Shown piece by piece: positions 1 to 8,729 of a stretch of 64,000 nt of DNA (its first letter is position 1; each line of letters opens with the position of its first letter). The translations under genes were made by a program, and so were the position numbers. Origin of the DNA: CAWCTD01 sp963798455 (GTDB lineage: Bacteria; Acidobacteriota; Terriglobia; Bryobacterales; Bryobacteraceae); NCBI GenBank assembly GCA_963798455.1, contig CAWCTD010000003.1, forward strand, positions 3,100,001 to 3,164,000, read 5' to 3'. The notes under the pieces are model-generated. The model was not told where the DNA came from, did not search any database, and was given only the letters and a program-made list of their open reading frames with translations.

Positions 1-323
1 ACCCGGACGGTACACGCCAGCAGATGGAAGGCTGTATCACCATGGGTCTGGGCTACGCGCTCACGGAGGAGACCCGCTTCAAGGACGGGGTCGTGCTGGA
101 CAAGAACTTCGATACCTACGAACTGCCGCGCTTCTCCTGGCTACCGAAGATCGAGACGATCCTGATCGACAACCCAGGGCTGGCCGCGCAAAGCTGCGGC
201 GAGCCGCCGATCATCACCATGGGCGCCGTCGTCGCCAACGCGATCTTCGACGCCGTGGGCGCCCGGCTCTACCAGTTGCCCATGACCCCGGCCCGGGTAC
301 TGGAGGCACTCAAGCGGAGCTGA
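1..323 (+). CDS. Xanthine dehydrogenase/aldehyde oxidase family, molybdopterin-binding subunit, C-terminal fragment
   Basis: The reading frame is open from the left edge of the window and ends with TGA at 321-323, so only the last ~107 residues are present. They match the end of the large molybdenum-cofactor subunit of xanthine dehydrogenase-type hydroxylases: a Gln-rich turn followed by EGCITMGLGYAL, then CGEPPI, AVANAIFDAVGAR and a final PMTPARVLEAL. Family members hydroxylate purines or aldehydes using water as oxygen donor. The catalytic glutamate and most cofactor contacts lie upstream of the window or near its edge, so substrate cannot be judged. The next gene is convergent, so nothing links it functionally to the genes that follow. 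Confidence 0.85.
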   Translation, partial: PDGTRQQMEGCITMGLGYALTEETRFKDGVVLDKNFDTYELPRFSWLPKIETILIDNPGLAAQSCGEPPIITMGAVVANAIFDAVGARLYQLPMTPARVLEALKRS

Positions 324-332
324 ACTTGCGCG

Positions 333-689
333 CTACTGCTTCACCCGCTTGCAGTTGATTTCCATCGGCGGCATGTCGCCGCCGCCGAAGGAGACTTTCA
401 GCTTCAGATCGTCTCCGCTGACCGCGCCGGCGTAACTCAGCTTGCCGAACTCCATGTTGACGACGAACGAAACGTTGTTCCCGTCGACCTTGCCCTCTTC
501 GATCTTAAGTTCGCCGCCAGGGCCTCCCTGGAGGGTGCCGGTGAGCGTGTTCCCGTCAGCCTTCAACACGAAAGTGTTCTCGAAAGTGCCGCCGGGCGTC
601 TCCACGGTGCCCTTCCATGTGCCGGTCACAACGTCCGCGGCCGAGGCCACCAAAACCAAAACAGCTAGCAGACAGAGGAGCTTGCGCAT
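333..689 (-). CDS. Small secreted beta-rich protein of unknown function
   Basis: 118 residues. An N-terminal Sec signal (MRKLLCLLAVLVLVASAA) is followed by ~98 residues alternating polar and hydrophobic positions with many Gly and Thr, as in small beta-barrel or lipocalin-like proteins: GTWKG, TGTLQGG and a closing MEINCKRV. Proteins with this GTWKGTVETPGG-type opening recur in Acidobacteria as uncharacterised secreted proteins. It ends 10 bp from the oppositely oriented hydroxylase gene and starts ~49 bp downstream of the DapA-family gene on the same strand. It could be the last gene of that minus-strand run, but may be independent. No catalytic motif is visible and no function is assigned. 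Confidence 0.6.
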   Translation of the reverse strand: MRKLLCLLAVLVLVASAADVVTGTWKGTVETPGGTFENTFVLKADGNTLTGTLQGGPGGELKIEEGKVDGNNVSFVVNMEFGKLSYAGAVSGDDLKLKVSFGGGDMPPMEINCKRVKQ

Positions 690-737
690 GTTGGTAAGTT
701 ACTTTCCTTTCATCTGGACTTCCATTAGACCCACGAC

Positions 738-1754
738 TCAGACCTTAAGATACGGCTTCATCGCTTCGAAATTCCACTCGATCTCGGCGATCTCGTCGGG
801 CTTCAGTTGGATGTCCGACACTTGGCTGCCGCGCCCCCACCCCTTGAACACCGTGCTCTTGAACACGCCGCGCTTTTTCAACATATACTGTGGCACACCG
901 CGGAACTGACGCATCGTGTTGAGGCACAACAGCAAACTGGCAAACGCCGCCCGCGCCTTCTCCTTTTGTCCGGACTGGTACAGATCCCAGACGGCGACGT
1001 ACACATCGGTGAAGTGCGCCTCCGGCATGTCTCCGTCGCTACCAAAACGCATCTCGTAGGTCAGACCGTAGCCGTTGGCGCCACTGAACACGGCCTTGAT
1101 TACAGGCTTGGCCTTGATCAGAGCCTTCATACGGTCGTTCTCCGGGGCGACCTCTTCCTTGATGTAACTCACGTTAGGGTACTCTTTGGCCAGATCGATG
1201 AGGAACTCGACCGACGGGTCGATGCCCTTCATCCCGCCCGAGGTCTGAATAAACACGGGCCGCTTGGTCAGCTTTCCGAGTGCGCGGTAGTAAGTGCTGT
1301 AGTCAGCAATCGACTTCGCCTCGAGCGGCGGCATGGCGATGAGACCGTCCGGCGACAGCTCTTCGGCCTTGCGGGCGAACTCGAGCATCTCCTCGGTGTT
1401 GTTGGACTGCACGCCGAGAAGCAGAGCGGGCTTGCGCCCCTTGGCTGCCTTGGCGACCACTTCCATGCCGCGCAGGCGCTCTTCCTTGGTGAAGCCCCCG
1501 GGGTAACCGCTGGCATGCTGCGGCCAGGCATAGCCGTGGGCGCCGCACCTGTCCAGCCACTCCACTTCATGGGCCAGATCCTCGAAATCAACCTGGCCGG
1601 TCTTGGTGTACGGGGTCGCTATGATCGGGAAGATCCCGCGCATGGACTTCCCGGTTGCGGCTGTGAGCGGCGACCTGAGGGAGAGCGCTGATCCCGTCAC
1701 CGCGCCAACTCCTGCCAGCACTTCTCTCCTGCTGTAGTTCGTAGTCATCGTCAT
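738..1754 (-). CDS. Exported DapA/NanA-family protein with atypical active site
   Basis: 338 residues. A Tat-type leader (SRREVL then a hydrophobic stretch to about residue 35) precedes a dihydrodipicolinate synthase/N-acetylneuraminate lyase-type TIM barrel. The Schiff-base lysine is visible at about residue 199 (VSYIKEE). Two other hallmarks are missing: the GT/STGE loop is replaced by HASGYPGG (about residues 80-87), and the tyrosine of the usual YNxP strand is replaced by FIQTSGG (about 178-184). It may therefore catalyse a different retro-aldol or dehydration reaction on a sugar acid, or not be an aldolase. It lies 14 bp downstream of the enolase-superfamily gene on the same strand, which suggests a shared sugar-acid pathway outside the cytoplasm. 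Confidence 0.8.
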   Translation of the reverse strand: MTMTTNYSRREVLAGVGAVTGSALSLRSPLTAATGKSMRGIFPIIATPYTKTGQVDFEDLAHEVEWLDRCGAHGYAWPQHASGYPGGFTKEERLRGMEVVAKAAKGRKPALLLGVQSNNTEEMLEFARKAEELSPDGLIAMPPLEAKSIADYSTYYRALGKLTKRPVFIQTSGGMKGIDPSVEFLIDLAKEYPNVSYIKEEVAPENDRMKALIKAKPVIKAVFSGANGYGLTYEMRFGSDGDMPEAHFTDVYVAVWDLYQSGQKEKARAAFASLLLCLNTMRQFRGVPQYMLKKRGVFKSTVFKGWGRGSQVSDIQLKPDEIAEIEWNFEAMKPYLKV

Positions 1755-1768
1755 TCCTCCTTTTCAAC

Positions 1769-3193
1769 TCACCTCGCGGCAGGCCTGGCGAGAGCGCCCG
1801 TGCTCTCGTCGAGGTCATTGACCAAATTGCCTTCCGCGTCATAGTGCTGATACTTGCTGCGCACGTGGTTGCCGATCAATGGTTTGTCGAACATCGGTGT
1901 GGGCGCGAAGTAGCCGTCCGGCACAGGGTAACTCGTGGTCACCAGGTGCTCCTTCACCACGGCCTCGTTCAGTTCGACTCCCAGGCCCGGCGTATCCGGG
2001 ACGCTCTCATAGCCATCGTTCTCGATGAGGGGCTTCTTCACCCCCGTCACCAGGTCCTGCCACCACGGGATATCGACCGCGTGGTACTCCAGAACCAGGA
2101 AGTTGCGAATGGTAGCCGCGAAATGGGCGCTCGCCAACTGGCCCAGGGGACTGTTGGCCATGTGGACGGCGCACTGCATGCCGTTAGCCGCAGCGTAGTC
2201 CGCGATGCGTTTGCACTCCAGCATTCCACCCGAGCAGGTCACATCCGGGTGAAGGTAATCCACCGCCTGGTTGTCGATCAGCGCTTTGTAGCCTTCCTCC
2301 AGACCATACAGGGCCTCGCCGGTGAGCGTGGGCGTGGAGGTGGAATCGGTGATCTGCTTGAAGCCCCGCCAGTCCGTCGGACTGATGAAGTCTTCCGCCC
2401 AGGCAAGGTGGTACGGCTCGAACGCCTTGGCGTAGCGGATCGCGTCGTTCACCGTCAACCGGCCGAAGTGGTCGGCCGCCAGCGGCGCGCTCCATCCGAT
2501 GCCGTCGCGGACGCCCTGAATGATCTCGCAGAGGTACTTCAGCCCGAGGTCCGTGGCCACGCCGCGGGAGTCCACGGCATCTTTCTTGTCCTCCACCATG
2601 CTCGTGTAGAGGTCCATCTTGAAAAACTTGAAGCCCTCCTGCTGGCGCTTCTTCATGCGCGCGCCGTAAATCTTCGGGTCGGGGTGCCCCGTTGTGTCGC
2701 AGTAAATGATCAACCGATCCCGCTGCTTGTTCCCCAAGAGGCGCCAGGCCGGCACGCCGTACACCTTGCCGGCAATGTCGTGCAGCGCGATATCGACGGC
2801 GCTGTATCCGCCGCTGCTCGATCCCTGAAAAGTGAATCTTCGAATGCCGGCCAGGATCGAATCGATCTCCAGAGGATTCTTCCCCACGACAAACGGCTTC
2901 AGCAGAAGAGCCTGGCTGATCATGTCGTTGCAGAAGACCTCGCCCAGGCCATACACGCCCTGGTTGGTGTCCATGCGAACGATCGGATAGTCGTAGTTCG
3001 ACGCGATCGTGACCCCGCGCATGTCGGTGATCTTGAGGCCGCTCGGAGCAGAGAACCGATTCGGGCCGCCTTGCCGCGCTTGAGCGCTGAGCTCGCCGCG
3101 CGTGGCCTGAAACAGCGGGCCGAAGGTGCTAATGGCCGCGGCGCGCTTCAGCAAGCTGCGCCGGCTGGTACCGCTTCTCTTCTGTAAGTGCAT
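1769..3193 (-). CDS. Exported enolase-superfamily protein (mandelate racemase/muconate lactonizing type)
   Basis: 474 residues from the ATG at 3193, chosen because an AGGAG lies about 8 bp before it; an earlier in-frame ATG at 3220 has no such site. A Tat-like signal (SRRSLLKRAA) opens the protein. The MR/MLE barrel shows a lysine-containing strand (FKFFKMD), candidate metal ligands in AADHF, AEDF and TGEALYG, and a late histidine in AVHMANSPLG. Family members remove an alpha proton from a carboxylate, usually dehydrating or racemising sugar acids. The neighbouring DapA-family gene would suit a dehydratase-then-lyase pair. Export of an enolase-superfamily enzyme is unusual outside this lineage. 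Exact substrate unknown. Confidence 0.85.
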   Translation of the reverse strand: MHLQKRSGTSRRSLLKRAAAISTFGPLFQATRGELSAQARQGGPNRFSAPSGLKITDMRGVTIASNYDYPIVRMDTNQGVYGLGEVFCNDMISQALLLKPFVVGKNPLEIDSILAGIRRFTFQGSSSGGYSAVDIALHDIAGKVYGVPAWRLLGNKQRDRLIIYCDTTGHPDPKIYGARMKKRQQEGFKFFKMDLYTSMVEDKKDAVDSRGVATDLGLKYLCEIIQGVRDGIGWSAPLAADHFGRLTVNDAIRYAKAFEPYHLAWAEDFISPTDWRGFKQITDSTSTPTLTGEALYGLEEGYKALIDNQAVDYLHPDVTCSGGMLECKRIADYAAANGMQCAVHMANSPLGQLASAHFAATIRNFLVLEYHAVDIPWWQDLVTGVKKPLIENDGYESVPDTPGLGVELNEAVVKEHLVTTSYPVPDGYFAPTPMFDKPLIGNHVRSKYQHYDAEGNLVNDLDESTGALARPAAR

Positions 3194-3230
3194 TCCGGAC
3201 TCCTGTGTCTGGTCTATCATACGCCTTGTG

Positions 3231-5474
3231 TCAAGCGATCACCACGACCTCATGGTCCAGGATCGAGCTGACGCCGAACGTACACCAGCCTCCCTTGACT
3301 TCCGGCTTGGCGGCCGCCGTGGAGACCAGCAAACGGACCGACCCGCCGCGAATCTCCTTGGGCAGGCGCACAGAGACTTTGAAGGGACCCACCGGGATCA
3401 GCTCGTCGATCGGCGCGCGCCAGGTGCCCGCGCTGACCAGGTTCACCAGGTGGAGAATCAGACGCCCTGGTTGTCTGTACAGGCAGCAATCGATCAGCCC
3501 CGGTCCTTCGAGGCGCAACGGAAGCGTGTCGCCGCCGGCCCACCGGACCAGGTTCGCCAGCAGGTTCGCCTGGTCGGGCAGATTCTCGGTGGCGTACCGC
3601 CGGTCGATGTCCGCGGGCATATAGGCGGTGCGGCGCCCTGACGGGGTGGTGCTCAAGATCAGGCCGGGGATGTCCGTCTTGGGCTGGCGCATCCAGGCGG
3701 TTTCGGGAGGCATGGTCGGGAAGGGAGGAATGAAGGTCAGCGGCACGAACACTCCGGCGTCCGTCCGCATCGGCTCCAACATGCCGCCAAAGGGGAGGAT
3801 GTCGGTCTCGTCAAAGCCTTCCAGCACAGGATGGCGCTTGCCGGACACCGGCGGTTCGTCTCCCGCCTTCGGGCCGGGCACGCCGGCGCGCAGCTCGGGC
3901 GTGAGCCGCAGGTAAGTGTGGAAAGTCCTGGCGGCCCATCCGCGCTCCGCCTGGCTTCCACCCGCGTGCGCCCGAAACAGATCAGCCAGTCCGAAATCCG
4001 GCCGCCTGTCCCCCCACTCGTTGTACAGGCTGCTGACGCCGGTGGCGACGAGCGAGCCGCCGCGCTCGACGAACCGGCGGACGGCCGCGCACTGCTCGTC
4101 CGACATGGCCGCCACGTTCGGCAGGATCAGCACCGCGAGGTCCTGCCCGCCACGGTCGATGTAGTCGGCGTGAATGGGGAGGTATGGAATCCTCGCCCGG
4201 ACCAGCGCCTGCGTCATCCCCCGGTAGGGAAGATCCACCATGCGCGCCGCATCATCCCGTCCGTAGAAATCGGTATTGCGTTGCGACCACACCACGCCGA
4301 CGCTGGCGACGGGCTGCCGGTTCACAAGGTAAGCTTCGTTGGCTTTGTGCCAGGCCATCACGGGCGCCGCCGTGAGGTACATCCGCCGATCCTCGTGGTA
4401 GGCGCCCACGTGGTGCCACCAGGGCTGAATCCCCCCCGCGAAGCCGGCCAGCATCCACATGCGCGCTTCGGCGGCAGGCTTGCTGGTCAAGCGGAACTGG
4501 TTGCCGCCGTTCTGGTACATGGCCATGCTTTCAGGGAGCACCTTGTCCCAGCCCAGGATGCCGTGGACCAGTTTGCCCGCCTCACTGTTCTCGTGGAAGG
4601 AGCCGGTGTCGCTGCGCCGCTGGCTGTCGAGCATGATGATCTCGGCGCGTTCCAGAATCCCTTTCATGTCCCGGAAGGACGCGCTCTGCCCGGTGGGAGA
4701 AGTGCCATTCATGCCCACCCACAGGCAGTCGGGGCCCCCCGCCGCGCGGGTGGTGCGGTTGTACAGATCCCAGACCTCCAGCCTCCGGGCGTAGTTCCAC
4801 ATGATCCAATCGCGGTAGACGGGGTCATCCCAGTCCGCTTTGCGCGGGATCGGCTTCCCGCCGCGAGCGCGGAACTTGCGCTCACAGTTGTCGCAGTGGC
4901 AGATGCTGCGGCGCCCGAGGCCGCTCCAACTGTTGTCGGTGAAGCCCTCCGGGTGGCTGCGCTCGATAATTTCGCGCAGGATGTCGGGAATGTACTCGTC
5001 GTAGTACGGGCTGTTCACGCAGGTGGTGTAACCGTCTCCCGCGCGGTAGGGGTTGCCGCCGGCATCCCGGGCAAACCAATCCGGATGAGCTTTGAAGAAA
5101 TCTTCAGCAGTCCGGCTGCAATCCATGCGGGCGAAGACGGCCAAGCCGTCCTTGTGGGCGGCCTCGGTCAGTTCCCCGAACAGGTCGCGGTTACCCAGGA
5201 ATTCCGCGCGGTGGTGCAGCGGGTACTTGCTCGGGTAGTAGGCGACGATGCCGCCCCCATTGATAATGACGCCCTGCACCTGGGTCTCTTTCCAGTAGCC
5301 GCGCCACCAGTTGATGTCGTAGCGGACCGGATCGCGCTCGGTGATGTTGGTCTGTCCCCAGCGATAGCAGCGCCGGTACCAGGGCAGCTTCGATGAAACA
5401 GTCTGCCCCGATACAGCAGCCGTCACCGCCAGCCCCAAGTTGGTCTGGAGGAACACACGCCTCGTTTCGCTCAT
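3231..5474 (-). CDS. Exported glycosidase-like protein (GHL6/GH42-like barrel with trimerisation domain)
   Basis: 747 residues. An N-terminal export signal (RRVFLQTNLGLAVTAAVSG) is followed by a TIM-barrel region resembling hypothetical glycosyl hydrolase 6: YDINWWRGYWKETQ, VIINGGG, FARMDCSRT, then TDNSWSG and CHCDNC, a cysteine-rich loop typical of this group. The central part (about residues 390-560) resembles a beta-galactosidase trimerisation domain (SVGVVWSQ, YIDRGGQDLAVLILPN). The likely role is hydrolysis of a plant or microbial glycan outside the cytoplasm; substrate and catalytic acids are not assigned. It lies 38 bp upstream of the enolase-superfamily gene on the same strand. A damaged copy of its N-terminal region is present at 8613-8726. 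Confidence 0.75.
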   Translation of the reverse strand: MSETRRVFLQTNLGLAVTAAVSGQTVSSKLPWYRRCYRWGQTNITERDPVRYDINWWRGYWKETQVQGVIINGGGIVAYYPSKYPLHHRAEFLGNRDLFGELTEAAHKDGLAVFARMDCSRTAEDFFKAHPDWFARDAGGNPYRAGDGYTTCVNSPYYDEYIPDILREIIERSHPEGFTDNSWSGLGRRSICHCDNCERKFRARGGKPIPRKADWDDPVYRDWIMWNYARRLEVWDLYNRTTRAAGGPDCLWVGMNGTSPTGQSASFRDMKGILERAEIIMLDSQRRSDTGSFHENSEAGKLVHGILGWDKVLPESMAMYQNGGNQFRLTSKPAAEARMWMLAGFAGGIQPWWHHVGAYHEDRRMYLTAAPVMAWHKANEAYLVNRQPVASVGVVWSQRNTDFYGRDDAARMVDLPYRGMTQALVRARIPYLPIHADYIDRGGQDLAVLILPNVAAMSDEQCAAVRRFVERGGSLVATGVSSLYNEWGDRRPDFGLADLFRAHAGGSQAERGWAARTFHTYLRLTPELRAGVPGPKAGDEPPVSGKRHPVLEGFDETDILPFGGMLEPMRTDAGVFVPLTFIPPFPTMPPETAWMRQPKTDIPGLILSTTPSGRRTAYMPADIDRRYATENLPDQANLLANLVRWAGGDTLPLRLEGPGLIDCCLYRQPGRLILHLVNLVSAGTWRAPIDELIPVGPFKVSVRLPKEIRGGSVRLLVSTAAAKPEVKGGWCTFGVSSILDHEVVVIA

Positions 5475-5597
5475 AGGAAATGCTTATCATCTCACGGCAG
5501 ACCAAGCTGTGCAGGGCTGTCTTTGGCCGCTCGCACCACGAATACTGGCTGGAAAAGATGCTAGCATGAAGCTCGGATGGAATGATTGCGGAGCACA

Positions 5598-6596
5598 ATG
5601 AAGAAGATTCTGAATCAACCTTCGGACTACGTAAGTGAGATGCTGGATGGCCTTGCTGTTGCCCATCCCGCATACTACAAACGCATTGGGACCGAAGGCC
5701 GTGTGGTCGTTAGGCCGGACGCGCCGGTTCCGGGAAAAGTGGGCATAGTAACGGGCGGGGGTTCTGGACACCTGCCAGTATTCACGGGCTACCTGGGCCC
5801 TGGGTTGCTGGATGCGTGCGCGATCGGCGAGGTGTTTTCGTCCCCTGGAGCGGATGCCATGGCGGACGCGATTCGTGCTGCGAATGGCGGCACGGGGGTG
5901 CTCCGGCTTTACGGCAACTATGGCGGCGACCGGATGAACTTCGACATGGCGGGCGAACTCGTCGGGATGGAGGGAATCCAGACTACCAGCGTCTTGGTGG
6001 CCGATGATGTTGCCAGCGCCGGGCCGGAAGAGCGTGAAAAGCGCCGTGGCGTCGCAGGTCTCGTCTTTTGCTACAAGATCGCCGGCGCAAAGGCAGCCAC
6101 CATGGCCGGACTGAGCGAAGTCACAGCGACGGCTCAGAAGGCCGCGGATCAGTGCCGGTCCATCGGGGTTGCCCTCACCCCTTGTACGGTTCCCTGCGCG
6201 GGGCGGCCGACCTTCGCAATCGCCGAGGACGAGATGGAGATTGGGATGGGCATCCATGGTGAGCCGGGCGTCCGACGCGGAAAGCTGCGAACGGCAGACG
6301 AGATCGTGCAGGAGATGATCGAGATCCTCCTGGCTGACATGCCGCTTGCCTCAGGGGACCGCGTGTCGGTCCTCTCGAATAGCCTTGGAGCGACACCGCT
6401 GGAGGAGCTTTATATTTCGTACCGGTACGTCCAGCGGAAGCTCGACTCGATGGGCGTAACGGTCGTGGCTCCGCTAGTGGGAAGGTATGCGACATCCATG
6501 GAGATGGCGGGAATGTCACTCACCTTCTGCAAGCTCGATGCCGAGCTTGAGAGCCTCCTCACGGCTCCTTGCGATTGCCCTTTTTTGAGAGTGTAA
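5598..6596 (+). CDS. dhaK: Dihydroxyacetone kinase-type subunit K
   Basis: 332 residues from ATG 5598, preceded by GCGGAG at a good distance; an ATG 12 bp earlier is in frame but less well placed. DhaK binds the triose substrate covalently through a histidine. The GGGSGH nucleotide/substrate loop is at residues 53-58, and the hemiaminal-forming histidine lies in MGIHGEPG. The loop reads GGGSGHLP where glycerone kinases usually have GGGSGHEP, a variant seen in relatives that act on other ketoses such as erythrulose. dhaL follows after 1 bp. No phosphotransfer partner DhaM is in the window, so the phosphoryl donor is uncertain. Confidence 0.88.
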   Translation: MKKILNQPSDYVSEMLDGLAVAHPAYYKRIGTEGRVVVRPDAPVPGKVGIVTGGGSGHLPVFTGYLGPGLLDACAIGEVFSSPGADAMADAIRAANGGTGVLRLYGNYGGDRMNFDMAGELVGMEGIQTTSVLVADDVASAGPEEREKRRGVAGLVFCYKIAGAKAATMAGLSEVTATAQKAADQCRSIGVALTPCTVPCAGRPTFAIAEDEMEIGMGIHGEPGVRRGKLRTADEIVQEMIEILLADMPLASGDRVSVLSNSLGATPLEELYISYRYVQRKLDSMGVTVVAPLVGRYATSMEMAGMSLTFCKLDAELESLLTAPCDCPFLRV

Positions 6597-6597
6597 T

Positions 6598-7248
6598 ATG
6601 TCGGGTGGGATGACGACGGCTTCGATCCAGCGGGCAATAAGCCGCATCAAACAGAAGATCGACGTTTCGGCAGACGAACTGAACGAGTTGGACGGAGCAC
6701 TCGGGGACGGCGATCTGGGCGTGACTATGACGCGGGCCGCTGGACGCTTGTTGGACGACGCCCCAAAGCTGCCCGACGATGTTGGCATGGCTCTGCTCGG
6801 TTGCGCCCAAACCTTTAGCCTGGTGTCGGCTGCCACTTATGGCACGCTGCTGGCAACCGGGCTAATGGCCGCAGCCAAGGCAACCAAAGGGCGAAATTGC
6901 GTGCCCTGGGGAGAGGTCTCCTCTCTTCTCGGAGCCGCGTTAAAGGCGATGACCGACCGGGGCAGAGGACAACTGGGAGACAAGACCGTCCTCGATGCGG
7001 TCGAGGCGGCACGCAAAGCCGCTGAGGGACTTGACGAGCCCACGGCCATAGCGGACGCGGCCGACCGCGCGGTGGCCTCGGCCCTCGTGAGGTTTCGCGA
7101 GCTTCCGTTCCGTCAAGGACGCGCTCGGATCTTCGGAGCCAAAGGCATCGGCCGGGATGATCCGGGAATGGTCGCCTTCAAGCGCATCGTCGAGACCCTG
7201 GCTGCCGATTCGATTTCCGAAGCAGCGGCTGACATGGTGCCCGGGTAA
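6598..7248 (+). CDS. dhaL: Dihydroxyacetone kinase-type subunit L
   Basis: 216 residues, starting 1 bp after the dhaK stop. DhaL is the nucleotide-binding subunit that passes phosphate to the ketose held by DhaK. The magnesium-binding aspartates are visible in LDGALGDGDLG (D32, D37, D39), followed by the expected all-helical region and a RARIFGAKGIGRDDPG segment near the C-terminus that is typical for the family. Length agrees with a stand-alone DhaL. It converges on the MFS permease gene 11 bp downstream. Together with dhaK it forms a two-gene unit probably feeding a short-chain ketose phosphate into central metabolism. Confidence 0.88.
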   Translation: MSGGMTTASIQRAISRIKQKIDVSADELNELDGALGDGDLGVTMTRAAGRLLDDAPKLPDDVGMALLGCAQTFSLVSAATYGTLLATGLMAAAKATKGRNCVPWGEVSSLLGAALKAMTDRGRGQLGDKTVLDAVEAARKAAEGLDEPTAIADAADRAVASALVRFRELPFRQGRARIFGAKGIGRDDPGMVAFKRIVETLAADSISEAAADMVPG

Positions 7249-7259
7249 GCGCCCGTGGC

Positions 7260-8594
7260 TCAGTTCGAGATTCCGACTACCTGTTCCCGCTCATCAGCCC
7301 CAAAACTGATAAGTTCAAACCGCCGCGCCAGAAGATGGTTGAAAGCGAAGGCTATCAGATAAGAACTCCCGCAAACCGCGAACAAGATCGAATAGCCGGC
7401 CTTCACATTCCCGATCTGCGCGAACGTGTCCAACAGCCGGCCCGTAATAATCGGAAACAATAACCCGGAAACGCATGCGGCCGCCCCTCCCAGGCTGACG
7501 ACCGTGGCAATAACGGACTTTGGGAACATGTCAGAAACCGAGGTAAATAGATTAGCCGCCCACGCTTGATGAGCCCCGCAGGCAATTCCGATCATCACAA
7601 CGGCACCCCACGTTCCGCAGTTCTTCACTAATAGCAGGACGGGCAGCTCGACAAGAGCAACGGCCAGCAAGCTTAGTTTTCGGCTCTTATTTGTGCTCCA
7701 TCCACTCTGAATAAGCCAGTCCGTCACTCGTGCACCGGCTATGCTTAGAGCGATAGCAATGGCATAGATGACCAGGATAGGGGGACCATAATTCTCTATG
7801 TCCAACCCGTGCGCTTTGCTGAAATAGTCAGGCAGCCATATGAGGAAAAACCACCACACGGGGTCACAGAGAAACTTCGCGATCAAGAACCCCCACGTCT
7901 GCCTGTATAGCAGCAGTTTCAGCCAGGGAACCTTAGTCTCTGCCGTCTCCGCGGCTTCGGCTGCGTCACTATTGATGTAGTCCAACTCACTACGGCTCAA
8001 CCGCTTATGTGCTTCCGGCGACTGATAGATGACTTCCCACACAATCAGCCATAGAAATCCAGCCAGACCCGCAAGGATGAAGGTCCATCTCCAGCCCCAT
8101 GTGCGTGCAATAAAGGGGATCGTTCCCGGCGCGAGAATCGCGCCCGCCATCGTTCCAGCAACATATAGGCTTGTGGCAAAAGCACGTTCCCTCTGGGGAA
8201 ACCATTCAGCAGTGGCTTTAACGGCCGCTGGAAAATTCCCGGATTCACCAAGTCCCAGCGCCACGCGTGCCCAATTGAAGCCGGCGACACTCCCGATCAG
8301 TGAATGGCCAAGGGCAGCAAGACTCCAGACTGCGATGGACACGGCATAGCCGATCTTTGTACCGAGGCGATCAATAAACCACCCGGCGCCGAGCAGGCCG
8401 ATACCATAGGCGGCTTGAAACACGGAGTTTACGTATCCGAACTGCTCGTTTGTCCAACCCAACTCCGCATCTAGGATCGGCTTCAGCAGGGCAAGTATCT
8501 GCCGATCGACGTAATTGATAGTGGTCGCGAAAAGCAGCAACGAACAGATCACCCAACGATAATTGCCGGATGATGTAAGCCTTGGGGCCGGCAT
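7260..8594 (-). CDS. MFS permease, anion:cation symporter type (hexuronate/sugar-acid transporter-like)
   Basis: 444 residues with about twelve hydrophobic segments. The N-terminal half has the MFS signature between helices 2 and 3 (DRLGTKIGY) and the ACS-family pattern NYVDRQILALLKPIL, GLGESGNFPAAVKATAEWFPQRERA and GTMAGAILAPGT, closest to ExuT-like hexuronate permeases. The likely role is proton-coupled uptake of a sugar acid across the inner membrane. It converges with dhaL and is preceded by a decayed glycosidase fragment that fills the space to the bacterioferritin stop codon. It could supply substrate to the nearby enolase or DapA-family enzymes, but that is inference from position. Confidence 0.88.
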   Translation of the reverse strand: MPAPRLTSSGNYRWVICSLLLFATTINYVDRQILALLKPILDAELGWTNEQFGYVNSVFQAAYGIGLLGAGWFIDRLGTKIGYAVSIAVWSLAALGHSLIGSVAGFNWARVALGLGESGNFPAAVKATAEWFPQRERAFATSLYVAGTMAGAILAPGTIPFIARTWGWRWTFILAGLAGFLWLIVWEVIYQSPEAHKRLSRSELDYINSDAAEAAETAETKVPWLKLLLYRQTWGFLIAKFLCDPVWWFFLIWLPDYFSKAHGLDIENYGPPILVIYAIAIALSIAGARVTDWLIQSGWSTNKSRKLSLLAVALVELPVLLLVKNCGTWGAVVMIGIACGAHQAWAANLFTSVSDMFPKSVIATVVSLGGAAACVSGLLFPIITGRLLDTFAQIGNVKAGYSILFAVCGSSYLIAFAFNHLLARRFELISFGADEREQVVGISN

Positions 8595-8612
8595 CAGCGT
8601 ACCAGAATTGGA

Positions 8613-8726
8613 CCAGGAATTCCGCGCGGTGGTGCAGCGGGAACTTGCTTAAGTAGCAGGCGACGATTCCGCCCGGATCGATAGTGACGCCCTGCGCCTG
8701 CGTCTGCTTTCAGTAGCCGCGCCACC
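8613..8726 (-). pseudogene. Decayed fragment of the GHL6-like glycosidase gene
   Basis: This 114-bp stretch aligns without gaps to 5195-5308, inside the N-terminal coding part of the glycosidase gene, with 99 of 114 bases identical by my count. In the parent's frame it reads WRGY, then a stop (TGA in place of TGG), then a recognisable remainder ending PLHHRAEF. It lies exactly between the bacterioferritin stop and the permease start, on the same strand as its parent. It is best read as the leftover of a second, lost glycosidase paralogue. Confidence 0.8.
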
Positions 8727-8729
8727 GGC

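Noticed and set aside
1844..3187. Open frame of 447 codons antisense to the enolase-superfamily gene
   Set aside because: Shadow of the real gene, no domain and no ribosome-binding site.
3831..5396. Open frame of 521 codons antisense to the glycosidase gene
   Set aside because: It lies fully within a well-supported gene on the other strand and has no recognisable domain; long antisense frames are expected at this GC content.
5558..5567. ATGCTAGCAT palindrome upstream of dhaK
   Set aside because: A 10-bp palindrome alone is too common to call an operator, and no second copy was found.
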